This document shows, piece by piece, positions 7,014 through 13,951 of a stretch of 18,182 nt of DNA (position 1 is its first letter; the number at the start of each line of letters is the position of its first letter). The DNA comes from Clostridiaceae bacterium (GTDB lineage Bacteria; Bacillota; Clostridia; Saccharofermentanales; UBA5734), in NCBI GenBank assembly GCA_012522285.1, contig JAAYKS010000462.1, positions 1-18,182 of the forward strand, in the 5' to 3' direction. The notes beneath the pieces are model-generated. The model had not been told where the DNA came from. It did not search any database and saw only the letters and a program-made list of their open reading frames with translations. The position numbers and the translations under genes were made by a program.

Positions 7014-7652
7014 ATGGAAAAGTTCATGGTAGGCAAAAAAGCCGGCATGACCCAGATCTTTGACGCGAACGGCGCGGCGATCCCCGTCACCGTCATCGAT
7101 TGTGGTCCGCTGGTGGTCGTACAGAAAAAGACCCAACCCACCGACGGTTACAACGCGGTCAAGGTCGGGTATTCCGAAGTTCCCGCCAAAAAGCTAAACA
7201 AGCCGGATGCCGGGCATTTCATCAAGGCCGGCGTCGAGCCGCACAAAGTGCTCAAAGAGTTCCGCACCGACAGTGAACCCTCGTTCGAGCTTGGACAGGA
7301 GATCCGCGTGTCCGACATGTTCGTAGTGGGCGACCAGGTCGACATCCACGGGGTGTCCAAAGGCAAAGGCTTCGCCGGCACGACCAAACGTTACAACCAG
7401 AAAACCGGCCCCAAGACCCACGGTTCCAAATACCACCGCGGTGTCGGTTCCATGGGCCCCAACACCTACCCCGGCCGCGTGTTCAAAGGCAAAAATATGC
7501 CTGGACACATGGGCGCGGAGCGAGTGACCATCCAGAACCTCGGTGTCGTGATGGTGGACGGTGAGCGCAACATCCTGGTTGTCAAAGGCGCCGTTCCGGG
7601 TCCCAAAGGCGGCGTCGTCGAGATCACGACGAGCGTTAAGGCCGCCCGCTGA
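7014..7652 (+). CDS. rplC: 50S ribosomal protein L3
   Basis: The product is an early-assembly large-subunit protein of 212 residues that reaches toward the peptidyl transferase centre. The start MEKFMVGKKAGMTQIFD matches the family, as do GVSKGKGFAGTTKRY, THGSKYHRGVGSMG, and the GKNMPGHMGAERVTIQNL stretch. Its Shine-Dalgarno AAGGAGG (6994-7000) lies 13 bases before the ATG, longer than elsewhere in the operon. The protein alignment nonetheless favours this start, and an ATG at 7001 is out of frame. The central loop (KRYNQKTGPKTHGS) departs somewhat from the commoner KRHGFRGGPxxHGS form. Confidence 0.98.
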   Translation: MEKFMVGKKAGMTQIFDANGAAIPVTVIDCGPLVVVQKKTQPTDGYNAVKVGYSEVPAKKLNKPDAGHFIKAGVEPHKVLKEFRTDSEPSFELGQEIRVSDMFVVGDQVDIHGVSKGKGFAGTTKRYNQKTGPKTHGSKYHRGVGSMGPNTYPGRVFKGKNMPGHMGAERVTIQNLGVVMVDGERNILVVKGAVPGPKGGVVEITTSVKAAR

Positions 7653-7678
7653 CAGCCGGCGCGAAGGAGGAAAGTAAA

Positions 7679-8302
7679 ATGGCTAAAGTCGACGTATACA
7701 ACATCGAGGGCGCCGTGACCGGGCAGATTGAGCTGTCCGACGATATTTTCGGCATCGAGCCCAATGAGCACTGCATGCATACCATGATCCTCAACCGTCT
7801 GGCCAATGCGCGCCAGGGCACCAGTTCCGCCAAGACGCGCAGCGAAGTGTCCGGCGGAGGCAAAAAGCCCTACCGCCAAAAGGGAACCGGCCGCGCCCGT
7901 CAGGGTTCGACCCGTTCCGCACAGCACGTCGGAGGCGGCATCATTTTTGGACCCAAACCGCGTTCTTACAGCTTTACGGTTCCGAAGAAAGTCCGCCGTC
8001 TCGCTATGAAGTCCGCATTTTCGACCAAGGTTGCCAATAGTGACCTCATTGTGCTGGACGACCTGTCGTTCGAGAAGATCAAAACCAAAGAGATGATCCG
8101 GGTTCTCGGCAATCTCAATGTAGACAAGACCGCATTGATCGTATTGGGCGGCAAGAACGCAAACGTGGAGCTTTCGGCTCGCAATCTTGGCGGCATCAAA
8201 ACGGCCTTTGTCAACACCATCAACGTATACGACATCCTCAAGCACGACAAACTCGTCATCACCCGGGATGCCGTCGAGAAAGTCCAGGAGGTGTACGTGT
8301 AA
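7679..8302 (+). CDS. rplD: 50S ribosomal protein L4
   Basis: The product is a 207-residue large-subunit protein whose loop lines the nascent peptide exit tunnel. In some bacteria (E. coli) it represses the S10 operon. The tunnel loop is clear: SEVSGGGKKPYRQKGTGRAR, followed by GSTRSAQHVGGGIIFGPKPR. Length is typical. The ribosome binding site GAAGGAGG precedes the ATG. The stop overlaps the rplW start by one base (TAATG), so the two are probably translationally coupled. No anomaly was seen. Confidence 0.98.
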   Translation: MAKVDVYNIEGAVTGQIELSDDIFGIEPNEHCMHTMILNRLANARQGTSSAKTRSEVSGGGKKPYRQKGTGRARQGSTRSAQHVGGGIIFGPKPRSYSFTVPKKVRRLAMKSAFSTKVANSDLIVLDDLSFEKIKTKEMIRVLGNLNVDKTALIVLGGKNANVELSARNLGGIKTAFVNTINVYDILKHDKLVITRDAVEKVQEVYV

Positions 8303-8655
8303 TGAAAGCGCCGCAGGATATTATCATCCGCCCGATCATCACCGAGCGCAGCAATGCGGAATCTGGTGCGGGCAAATACACCTTTCAGGTCGCCCGAGAC
8401 GCGACCAAGCCCGAGATCCGCACGGCGACCGAAAAGCTGTTCGGCGTGAAAGTCCTCAAGGTCAACACCGTCCGCTATGACGGCAAAACCAAGCGGCAAG
8501 GCGCCACCTCCGGCAAGACCGCATCCTGGAAAAAAGCGATTGTGACGATCGACATGACCGCGGAATCCGCAACCTGGCTTGCCAAAGGCGGGAAGAGCAC
8601 CCAGTCTCAGCGCAAGTACAAGACGTCCATTGAAGAGTTCGGCTTTGGCCAGTGA
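8302..8655 (+). CDS. rplW: 50S ribosomal protein L23
   Basis: L23 sits at the exit of the peptide tunnel and docks trigger factor and SRP. The product has 117 residues, somewhat longer than the roughly 95 of Bacillus, because of a C-terminal tail of about 20 residues (after VTIDMTAESATWLAKG). The family core is clear: APQDIIIRPIITERS, KYTFQVARDATKPEI, and LFGVKVLKVNTVRYDGK. The start shares one base with the rplD stop. The extra tail is probably a lineage feature. Confidence 0.97.
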   Translation: MKAPQDIIIRPIITERSNAESGAGKYTFQVARDATKPEIRTATEKLFGVKVLKVNTVRYDGKTKRQGATSGKTASWKKAIVTIDMTAESATWLAKGGKSTQSQRKYKTSIEEFGFGQ

Positions 8656-8690
8656 CGCACGGACGAGCGCTAAAGAAGGAGTAAAGAGAT

Positions 8691-9524
8691 ATGCCAGTAA
8701 AAACCTTTAATCCGACCTCCCCGTCCCGGCGTCAGATGACCGTTTCGGATTTCTCGCAGCTGACGGACAAGAAGCCCGAAAAGAGGCTGCTGTCCAAACG
8801 CTCCCGCACAGGCGGACGAAATTCTTACGGCCGCATCACGGTGCGTCACATCGGCGGCGGTGCCCGCCGCAAGATCCGCCTGATCGACTGGAAACGGGAC
8901 AAAGACGGGATTCCCGCGCGTGTCGCATCCCTGGAGTATGACCCCAACCGCAGCGCGCACATCGCCCTGCTGGTGTACGCGGACGGCGAAAAACGATACA
9001 TTGTCGCACCCGACGGGCTTGCGGTCGGTGCCTCTGTCGTGAGCGGTGCGGGATCCGACATCGTCGTCGGCAACGCAATGCCGATCGACGCCATTCCCGT
9101 CGGTACGGTAATTCACAACATCGAGCTTAAACCCGGAAAGGGCGCCCAAATCGTTCGTTCCGCCGGGACAAGCGCGCAGTTGATGGCCAAGGAAAACGGA
9201 TACGCACAGCTTCGACTCCCTTCGGGTGAAGTTCGCATGGTGATGCTCCGCTGCAAGGCGACCATCGGCAGCGGCGGCAACAACGAGCATGAAAACATCA
9301 ACATCGGCAAAGCGGGACGCAACCGTCACCTCGGCAGCCGCCCCACCGTACGCGGTGTCGTCATGAACCCTGTCGACCACCCGCAAGGCGGCGGGGATGG
9401 CATATCCCCCATCTGCTAACCAGGTCCCGTCACCCCCTGGGGCGTTCCGACACTGGGCAAGAAGACGAGAAACAAGAAGAAACCGTCGAACAAGTTCATC
9501 GTCAAGCGGCGCGGCGCGAAATAA
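8691..9524 (+). CDS. rplB: 50S ribosomal protein L2, interrupted by an in-frame TAA stop
   Basis: L2 is a core protein near the peptidyl transferase centre and the inter-subunit bridges. Residues 1-242 read as normal L2 (KTFNPTSPSRRQMTVSDF, KRSRTGGRNSYGRITVRHIG, GRNRHLGSRPTVRGVVMNPV). The frame then hits TAA at 9417-9419 and continues in the same frame for 34 more residues (PGPVTPWGVPTLGKKTRNKK to the end at 9524), exactly the expected L2 C-terminus. Full length with the stop read through is 277 codons, the usual size. Just before the stop, the near-invariant HPHGGGEGK(S/A)PIG(K/R) reads HPQGGGDGISPIC-stop. TAA is used as a genuine stop by many neighbours, so recoding is unlikely. A local sequence error or a real nonsense lesion are the main options; if real, the product ends at 9419. 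Confidence 0.93.
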
Positions 9525-9539
9525 GGGAGGCTTCCCAAT

Positions 9540-9821
9540 ATGAGCAGATCAACCAAAAAGGGCTTTTTCGTGGAAGAATCCCTGATGAAAAGAATCCAGA
9601 GCATGAACGAAGTCAACGACCGCAGAGTCATCAAAACCTGGTCTCGCGCGTCGACGATTTTCCCCGAGATGGTCGGCCACACCATCGCGGTACACGACGG
9701 CAAGAAGCATGTCCCGGTCTATGTCACCGAAGAGATGGTCGGGCACAAGCTTGGCGAGTTTGCTCCCACCCGGATGTTCCGTGGCCATGCCGGGTCCGAG
9801 AAGTCGTCCGGATCCAGATGA
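9540..9821 (+). CDS. rpsS: 30S ribosomal protein S19
   Basis: The product is a 93-residue small-subunit head protein near the A-site finger bridge. Diagnostic stretches are MSRSTKKGFFVEESLMKRI, VIKTWSRASTIFPEMVGHTI, DGKKHVPVYVTEEMVGHKLG and EFAPTRMFRGHAG. The ATG follows GGGAGG (9525-9530), which immediately follows the true rplB stop codon. That places the real rplB end at 9524 rather than at the internal stop. Length is normal and nothing is odd. Confidence 0.98.
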   Translation: MSRSTKKGFFVEESLMKRIQSMNEVNDRRVIKTWSRASTIFPEMVGHTIAVHDGKKHVPVYVTEEMVGHKLGEFAPTRMFRGHAGSEKSSGSR

Positions 9822-9852
9822 CGGTCTCATTGCGAAGGGAGGTATAACGCAA

Positions 9853-10329
9853 GTGGAAAAAAAGGTCATGAGCAAAGAATTTCTCCTGGAAAACCGCGAT
9901 GAGATCCTCGCGCGATACTCTGGTGAGAAAAAGAAAAACAAAAAACTTCCCGTCCTTACCAAAAAGGAACGGAAAGTGCTGGGCATCGGCCGCGACCGCG
10001 GCGAAGCGACCGCCAAATATGTGCGCATCGCTCCGCGTAAAGTCTCCGTCGTGACGAAAATGATCCGTGGCAAAGGACTTGACGAGGCATACGCCATTCT
10101 TACATACACCCCCAAGATGGCTTCTCCCGTCCTGATCAAGCTGCTGAAGTCAGCGGAATCCAATGCCGTGAACAACAATGAAATGGCACGTGACAACCTG
10201 TACGTCGCGGAGTGCTACGCCAACCAGGGATCGATCATCAAAAGGATCATCCCCAGGGCACGTGGCGGCGCTGCGTCCATCCACAAGAAGACGAGCCATA
10301 TCACGGTCGTTCTCAAGGAAAGGAACTGA
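9853..10329 (+). CDS. rplV: 50S ribosomal protein L22 with an N-terminal extension
   Basis: L22 is a large-subunit protein whose long hairpin lines the exit tunnel. The core begins near residue 51 (EATAKYVRIAPRKVSVVTKM), includes NNEMARDNLYVAECYANQG, and ends with RGGAASIHKKTSHITVVLKE. The tunnel hairpin is intact. The start is a GTG at 9853, ten bases after GGAGG (9838-9842). An ATG at 9868 is in frame, but its only upstream purine run (AAAGG, 9861-9865) is too close. With the GTG the protein has 158 residues, against about 113 in Bacillus. The difference is an N-terminal lysine-rich extension of about 45 residues (for example GEKKKNKKLPVLTKKERK). The extension is in frame with similar codon use, so it looks genuine. 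Confidence 0.94.
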   Translation: MEKKVMSKEFLLENRDEILARYSGEKKKNKKLPVLTKKERKVLGIGRDRGEATAKYVRIAPRKVSVVTKMIRGKGLDEAYAILTYTPKMASPVLIKLLKSAESNAVNNNEMARDNLYVAECYANQGSIIKRIIPRARGGAASIHKKTSHITVVLKERN

Positions 10330-10340
10330 GGAGGTAGCCA

Positions 10341-11012
10341 ATGGGCCTGAAGGTAAATCCCCATGGATTCAGGGTCGGCGTCATCAAAGACTGGGACACA
10401 AGATGGTATGCGGACAAGAAAAATTTCAGCCGCTATCTTGTCGAAGACAACAAGATCCGCACGTTCCTGAAAAAAGAGTGCTTCAACGCCGGTGTTTCAC
10501 GCATCGAGATCGAACGCAAAGGTGATGAGAAAACGACGGTGACCATCCACACGGCGAAGCCGGGCATCATCATCGGGCGCCAGGGATCGGGCATTGAAGC
10601 CTTGAAGAAAAAGTTGAAGCAGATGTTTGGCCGCGAGCTCTTCATCAACGTGATGGAGATCAAGCAGCCGGACTGCGAAGCCCAGCTGGTGGCTGAGAAC
10701 ATCGCGGACCAGCTCCAGCGCCGCATTTCTTTCCGCCGTGCGATGAAACAGACCATGAGCCGCTCGATGAAAATGGGTGCCAAGGGTATTAAAACCATGG
10801 TGGCCGGGCGTCTCGGCGGAGCCGAAATCGCACGTGTCGAGCATTATCATGAAGGCCGGATTCCTCTGCATACCCTGCGTGCGGACATCGACTACGGGTT
10901 TGCGGAAGCGGTCACGACCTACGGACGCATCGGCGTCAAAGTCTGGATCTACAAGGGTGAGGTGTTCCCTGTACCCCGCAAACCCCAGACAGCGGAAGGA
11001 GGGGACGAATAA
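10341..11012 (+). CDS. rpsC: 30S ribosomal protein S3
   Basis: S3 is a small-subunit protein at the mRNA entry channel, with helicase-assisting basic residues. The product has 223 residues. It opens GLKVNPHGFRVGVIKDWDT and carries a type II KH domain with GIIIGRQGSG (75-84). The C-terminal domain contains GRLGGAEIARVEHYHEGRIP and ADIDYGFAEAVTTYGRIGVK. GGAGG overlaps the rplV stop region at 10329-10333. The stop directly abuts the rplP ATG with no gap, suggesting coupling. Length is typical. Confidence 0.98.
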   Translation: MGLKVNPHGFRVGVIKDWDTRWYADKKNFSRYLVEDNKIRTFLKKECFNAGVSRIEIERKGDEKTTVTIHTAKPGIIIGRQGSGIEALKKKLKQMFGRELFINVMEIKQPDCEAQLVAENIADQLQRRISFRRAMKQTMSRSMKMGAKGIKTMVAGRLGGAEIARVEHYHEGRIPLHTLRADIDYGFAEAVTTYGRIGVKVWIYKGEVFPVPRKPQTAEGGDE

Positions 11013-11447
11013 ATGCTGCTTCCAAAACGAGTCAAGTACCGCAAACAACATCGCGGTCGCATGAAAGGCAAAGCAACCCGCGGCAATTTTGTCGCATACG
11101 GCGACTTCGGATTGATCTCCACCGAGCCAGTCTGGATCACCAGCAACCAGATCGAGGCAGCACGTGTCGCGATCAACCGTTTCATCCGCCGCGGTGGCCA
11201 GGTCTGGATCAAGATCTTCCCCGACAAGCCCGTTTCCTCCAAGCCGGCGGAAACACGCATGGGCTCCGGCAAAGGATCTCCGGACCATTGGGTCGCGGTC
11301 GTCAAACCGGGTCGCGTGTTGTTTGAAATCGCGGGAGTGTCCGAAGCGGACGCGCGGGAAGCGCTTCGCCTGGCGGGTCACAAGCTCCCCTGCAACACCA
11401 AGATCATCGCAAAGGAACAGGAGGTGACCGCCGATGAAGCCAATTGA
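11013..11447 (+). CDS. rplP: 50S ribosomal protein L16
   Basis: L16 is a late-assembly large-subunit protein that contacts A-site tRNA. The product has 144 residues. It opens MLLPKRVKYRKQHRGRMKG and includes FGLISTEPVWITSNQIEAAR, RRGGQVWIKIFPDKPVSSKP and ETRMGSGKGSPDHWVAVVKP. All are family hallmarks. It begins directly after the rpsC stop, with GGAGGGG a few bases upstream. Its last 14 bases overlap the start of rpmC, whose AGGAGG lies inside this gene. Confidence 0.98.
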   Translation: MLLPKRVKYRKQHRGRMKGKATRGNFVAYGDFGLISTEPVWITSNQIEAARVAINRFIRRGGQVWIKIFPDKPVSSKPAETRMGSGKGSPDHWVAVVKPGRVLFEIAGVSEADAREALRLAGHKLPCNTKIIAKEQEVTADEAN

Positions 11448-11637
11448 AGTCCGCGGCAAATCCGACAGTGAACTGAATGAAGAGCTGGAAGCCCTCAAAC
11501 AGGAACTGTTCCGCCTTCGCTTCCAGCATGCCGTCAACCAGCTCGAGAACCCCCTTCAGCTCAAGCAGGTCCGCAGCGACATCGCCAGAGTCAAAACCAT
11601 TCTCCGCGAGCGCGAGCTCAAGGCTGTCAAGGAATAA
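11434..11637 (+). CDS. rpmC: 50S ribosomal protein L29
   Basis: L29 is a 67-residue two-helix protein beside L23 at the tunnel exit. The ELNEELEALKQELFRLRFQH helix and the second helix LKQVRSDIARVKTILRERE are typical. The ATG at 11434 is preceded by AGGAGG at 11419-11424, nine bases away and inside rplP. It overlaps rplP by 14 bp, so translation is likely coupled. Nothing unusual in length. Confidence 0.97.
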   Translation: MKPIEVRGKSDSELNEELEALKQELFRLRFQHAVNQLENPLQLKQVRSDIARVKTILRERELKAVKE

Positions 11638-11651
11638 CGGGAGGACACACG

Positions 11652-11909
11652 ATGAGCGAAAGAAATCTTCGCAAGACACGCGTTGGCGTCGTGCGCAGCG
11701 ACAAGATGGACAAAACCGTGGTAGTGGATATCGTAGAACATGTTCGCCACCCGCTTTACAAGAAAACCGTTAAGAGGACTTACTCCCTCAAGGCGCACGA
11801 TGAAAAAAACGAGTGCGGCATCGGTGACAAGATCCGCATTATGGAAACCCGTCCGCTGAGCAAGGACAAGCGCTGGCGCCTGGTGGAAATCGTCGAAAAG
11901 GCGAAATAA
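11652..11909 (+). CDS. rpsQ: 30S ribosomal protein S17
   Basis: S17 is an 85-residue OB-fold protein that binds 16S rRNA early in assembly. Visible hallmarks are KTRVGVVRSDKMDKTVVVDI, HPLYKKTVKRTYSLKAHDE, and GDKIRIMETRPLSKDKRWRL. A GGGAGG site lies just upstream. It closes the S10 part of the cluster; the 39-bp gap that follows contains a small hairpin. Confidence 0.98.
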   Translation: MSERNLRKTRVGVVRSDKMDKTVVVDIVEHVRHPLYKKTVKRTYSLKAHDEKNECGIGDKIRIMETRPLSKDKRWRLVEIVEKAK

Positions 11910-11910
11910 C

Positions 11911-11930
11911 CACAGGTCCCAGGGACTGTG
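11911..11930 (+). promoter_or_regulatory. Hairpin at the S10/spc junction next to the rplN ribosome binding site
   Basis: CACAG...TC at 11911-11918 can pair with GA...CTGTG at 11924-11930, with one bulged G and a short loop, giving about seven base pairs. The rplN Shine-Dalgarno AAGGAGG (11931-11937) begins at the next base. No promoter boxes or T-run were seen. It may affect rplN initiation or be incidental. Confidence 0.35.
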
Positions 11931-11948
11931 AAGGAGGAACAAGAGCGC

Positions 11949-12317
11949 ATGATTCAAGTACAAACCGTCCTTCGGTCGGCAGACAATACCGGCGCCAAGG
12001 AGCTTATGTGTATCAAAGTGCTGGGAGGGTCCTGGCGGAAATACGGCAACATCGGCGACGTCATCGTCTGTTCGGTTCGGGAGGCCTCTCCGGGCGGCGT
12101 TGTCAAAAAGGGTGAAGTCGTCAAGGCCGTGATCGTCCGATCCAAAAAAGGACTCCGTCGTGCTGACGGTTCATACATCCGTTTCGACGAGAATGCGGCC
12201 GTCCTGATCCGGGACGACAAGAATCCCCGCGGAACCCGTATCTTTGGACCCATCGCCAGGGAACTGAGAGACAAGGACTATATGAAGATCCTGTCTCTCG
12301 CCCCTGAGGTTCTGTGA
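11949..12317 (+). CDS. rplN: 50S ribosomal protein L14
   Basis: The product is a 122-residue large-subunit protein at an inter-subunit bridge. It starts MIQVQTVLRSADNTGAKELM and includes CIKVLGGSWRKYGNIGDVIV and the C-terminal NPRGTRIFGPIARELRDKDY. This is the standard length. The start at 11949 lies 11 bases after AAGGAGG (11931-11937). An in-frame GTG at 11928 would overlap that ribosome binding site and is rejected. This is the first gene of the spc part, but the gap upstream is only 39 bp. Confidence 0.98.
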   Translation: MIQVQTVLRSADNTGAKELMCIKVLGGSWRKYGNIGDVIVCSVREASPGGVVKKGEVVKAVIVRSKKGLRRADGSYIRFDENAAVLIRDDKNPRGTRIFGPIARELRDKDYMKILSLAPEVL

Positions 12318-12331
12318 GGAGGGAAGAGAAG

Positions 12332-12685
12332 ATGGCAAAAGTGCACGTCAAAAAGAATGACAACGTCTTTATCCTCACAGGAAAAGACGCCGGCAAGACC
12401 GGAAAAGTCCTGGATGTGTTCCCGGACAAGAACCGCGTGGTGGTCGAGGGGGTCAACATGATCTCGCGCCACACCAAACCGAAAAACCGGTACCAGCAAG
12501 GCGGGATCATCCATCGTGAAGCCCCCCTCCACGGCTCGAACGTGATGCTGGTCTGCCCCAAGTGCGACCGTCCGACCCGCATCGGCCGCGCCATCCAGGA
12601 TAACGGCGACAAAGCGCGGGTGTGCAAAAAGTGCGGCGCCGTGATCGACGTCGTCACCACCGCCAAAAAGACAACGGGCAAGTGA
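12332..12685 (+). CDS. rplX: 50S ribosomal protein L24, zinc-ribbon (C+) form
   Basis: L24 is an assembly-initiating large-subunit protein with an N-terminal KOW domain (AKVHVKKNDNVFILTGKDAG, then VEGVNMISRHTKP). Here it is followed by two CxxC pairs, Cys75/Cys78 (CPKC) and Cys98/Cys101 (CKKC), which probably bind zinc. Bacillus L24 lacks these cysteines, whereas many other bacteria keep them. Length is 117 residues. The ATG at 12332 is eight bases after AGGAGGG (12317-12323), which begins in the rplN stop codon. An in-frame GTG at 12314 would overlap that site and is rejected. Confidence 0.97.
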   Translation: MAKVHVKKNDNVFILTGKDAGKTGKVLDVFPDKNRVVVEGVNMISRHTKPKNRYQQGGIIHREAPLHGSNVMLVCPKCDRPTRIGRAIQDNGDKARVCKKCGAVIDVVTTAKKTTGK

Positions 12686-12702
12686 CACAGGGAGGCAGCA
12701 GA

Positions 12703-13242
12703 ATGACAAGGCTTAAAGACAGGTACAAGAGCGAGATCGTACCGGCTCTTCAGGAGAAGTTCCGCTACAAGTCTCCCATGCAGGTTCCCCAGCTCGAGAA
12801 GATCGTTCTCAACATGGGTCTGGGTGACGTGAAGGATGTTCCCAAGTCGCTGGAAAGCGCTGTGAACGACATGGGAGTCATTGCGGGACAAAAGGCAGTC
12901 ATCACCAAAGCGAAGAAGTCGGTTTCGGCCTTCAAACTCCGCGAAGGGATGAATGTCGGTTGCATGGTCACCCTTCGAGGCGACCGGATGTACGAATTCA
13001 TCGACAAACTCATATCAATCGCCCTCCCGCGCGTCCGCGACTTCCGCGGGATCAATCCGAACTCTTTTGACGGTCGCGGGAATTATGCGATGGGCGTGCG
13101 CGAACAGTTGATCTTTCCGGAGATCGACTACGACAAGATCGACAAGATCCGCGGCATGGACATTGTGATCGTGACCACCGCAGAAACCGACGAAGAGGCC
13201 AGAGAGCTTCTCACGCTGTTCGGAATGCCTTTCAGCAAATAA
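12703..13242 (+). CDS. rplE: 50S ribosomal protein L5
   Basis: L5 is a 179-residue large-subunit protein that anchors 5S rRNA and contacts P-site tRNA. Typical segments are TRLKDRYKSEIVPALQEKF, VPQLEKIVLNMGLGD, KPVITKAKKS-like KAVITKAKKSVSAFKLREG, and RDFRGINPNSFDGRGNYAMG. The ATG at 12703 follows GGGAGG (12690-12695). Longer in-frame options begin inside rplX and would disagree with family length. No anomaly. Confidence 0.98.
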   Translation: MTRLKDRYKSEIVPALQEKFRYKSPMQVPQLEKIVLNMGLGDVKDVPKSLESAVNDMGVIAGQKAVITKAKKSVSAFKLREGMNVGCMVTLRGDRMYEFIDKLISIALPRVRDFRGINPNSFDGRGNYAMGVREQLIFPEIDYDKIDKIRGMDIVIVTTAETDEEARELLTLFGMPFSK

Positions 13243-13260
13243 TCGGGAGGAACATCACAC

Positions 13261-13446
13261 ATGGCCAAAAAGTCACTCATCCTGAAACAGCAGAAAACGC
13301 CGAAATTCAGCACCCGAGGTTACACCCGCTGTAAAATTTGCGGAAGACCCCATTCCGTGCTTCGCAAATATGGCGTTTGCCGCCTATGCTTCCGGGAACT
13401 TGCCTACAAAGGGCAGATCCCCGGCGTCCGCAAGGCCAGCTGGTAA
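13261..13446 (+). CDS. rpsN: 30S ribosomal protein S14, zinc-binding type Z
   Basis: The product is a 61-residue S14 of the short zinc-binding class (rpsZ/rpsN1 type). The zinc ligands are Cys24/Cys27 (CKIC) and Cys40/Cys43 (CRLC), followed by FRELAYKGQIPGVRKASW at the C-terminus. It sits in the head of the small subunit. The short zinc form in this operon position is typical of Firmicutes and some other phyla; many bacteria also keep a zinc-free paralogue elsewhere for zinc starvation. A GGGAGG site precedes the ATG. Confidence 0.98.
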   Translation: MAKKSLILKQQKTPKFSTRGYTRCKICGRPHSVLRKYGVCRLCFRELAYKGQIPGVRKASW

Positions 13447-13475
13447 CGTGGAGAACGGGTAAGGAGGAACTATCA

Positions 13476-13871
13476 ATGCAGATCACCGATTCCATCGCGG
13501 ATATGCTCACCAGGATCCGCAACGGGGCAACCGCAAGGCACGCCACCGTCGACGTCCCCGCCTCCAACCTCAAGAAAACCATCGCAGGCATCCTTCTCCA
13601 GGAAGGATATATCCAGCGCGTGGAATTCATCGAGGACAACAAGCAGGGCGTCATCCGCATCACGCTCAAATATGCAGGCAAAAAGCCCGTCATATCGGGG
13701 CTCAAACGCATTTCCAAACCCGGTCTGCGCGTCTACTCGGATTCCGAGAACCTGCCGCGCGTTCTTGGTGGACTTGGTATTGCGATCGTCTCCACGTCGA
13801 GCGGCATCATGACCGATCGCGCGGCGCGACAGAAAGGCATCGGCGGGGAAGTCCTCGCATATGTCTGGTAA
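13476..13871 (+). CDS. rpsH: 30S ribosomal protein S8
   Basis: S8 is a 131-residue protein that binds helix 21 of 16S rRNA; in E. coli it also represses spc-operon translation. Hallmarks are the start ITDSIADMLTRIRNGATARH and the C-terminal IVSTSSGIMTDRAARQKGIG with GEVLAYVW. The ATG at 13476 follows AAGGAGG (13461-13467). Longer in-frame reading upstream would overlap S14 and add non-family residues. A hairpin and a possible small ORF follow in the gap to rplF. Confidence 0.98.
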   Translation: MQITDSIADMLTRIRNGATARHATVDVPASNLKKTIAGILLQEGYIQRVEFIEDNKQGVIRITLKYAGKKPVISGLKRISKPGLRVYSDSENLPRVLGGLGIAIVSTSSGIMTDRAARQKGIGGEVLAYVW

Positions 13872-13892
13872 ATTTGCACTCTGAAAGGGGAA

Positions 13893-13916
13893 GCCGCGAT
13901 GAAAACCTCATGCGGC
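13893..13916 (+). promoter_or_regulatory. Hairpin in the rpsH-rplF spacer
   Basis: GCCGC (13893-13897) pairs with GCGGC (13912-13916) and ATGA (13899-13902) with TCAT (13908-13911), leaving one bulged G and a five-base loop. This is a nine-base-pair stem in an 80-bp spacer, well upstream of the rplF ribosome binding site (AGGAGG about 13935-13941). No T-run follows. A bulged stem next to the S8 gene invites comparison with S8 RNA targets, but similarity was not established. Confidence 0.45.
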
Positions 13917-13951
13917 GTCTCGCAATCTCAAGAGCAGGAGGACCCTAACAC

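Noticed and set aside
9417..9419. TAA reassigned to an amino acid in this organism
   Set aside because: TAA is the natural terminator of rplD, rpsC, rpmC, rpsQ, rplE, rpsN, rpsH, rplF, rpsE and rplO in this window, so a global code change is not tenable.
9378..9524. A frameshift in rplB
   Set aside because: The start (8691) and the true end (9522-9524) are in the same frame and the protein sequence aligns without gaps on both sides of TAA; only substitutions, not indels, are needed.
9868..9870. ATG start for rplV
   Set aside because: The purine run before it is only two bases away, while the GTG at 9853 has a full GGAGG at a usable distance.
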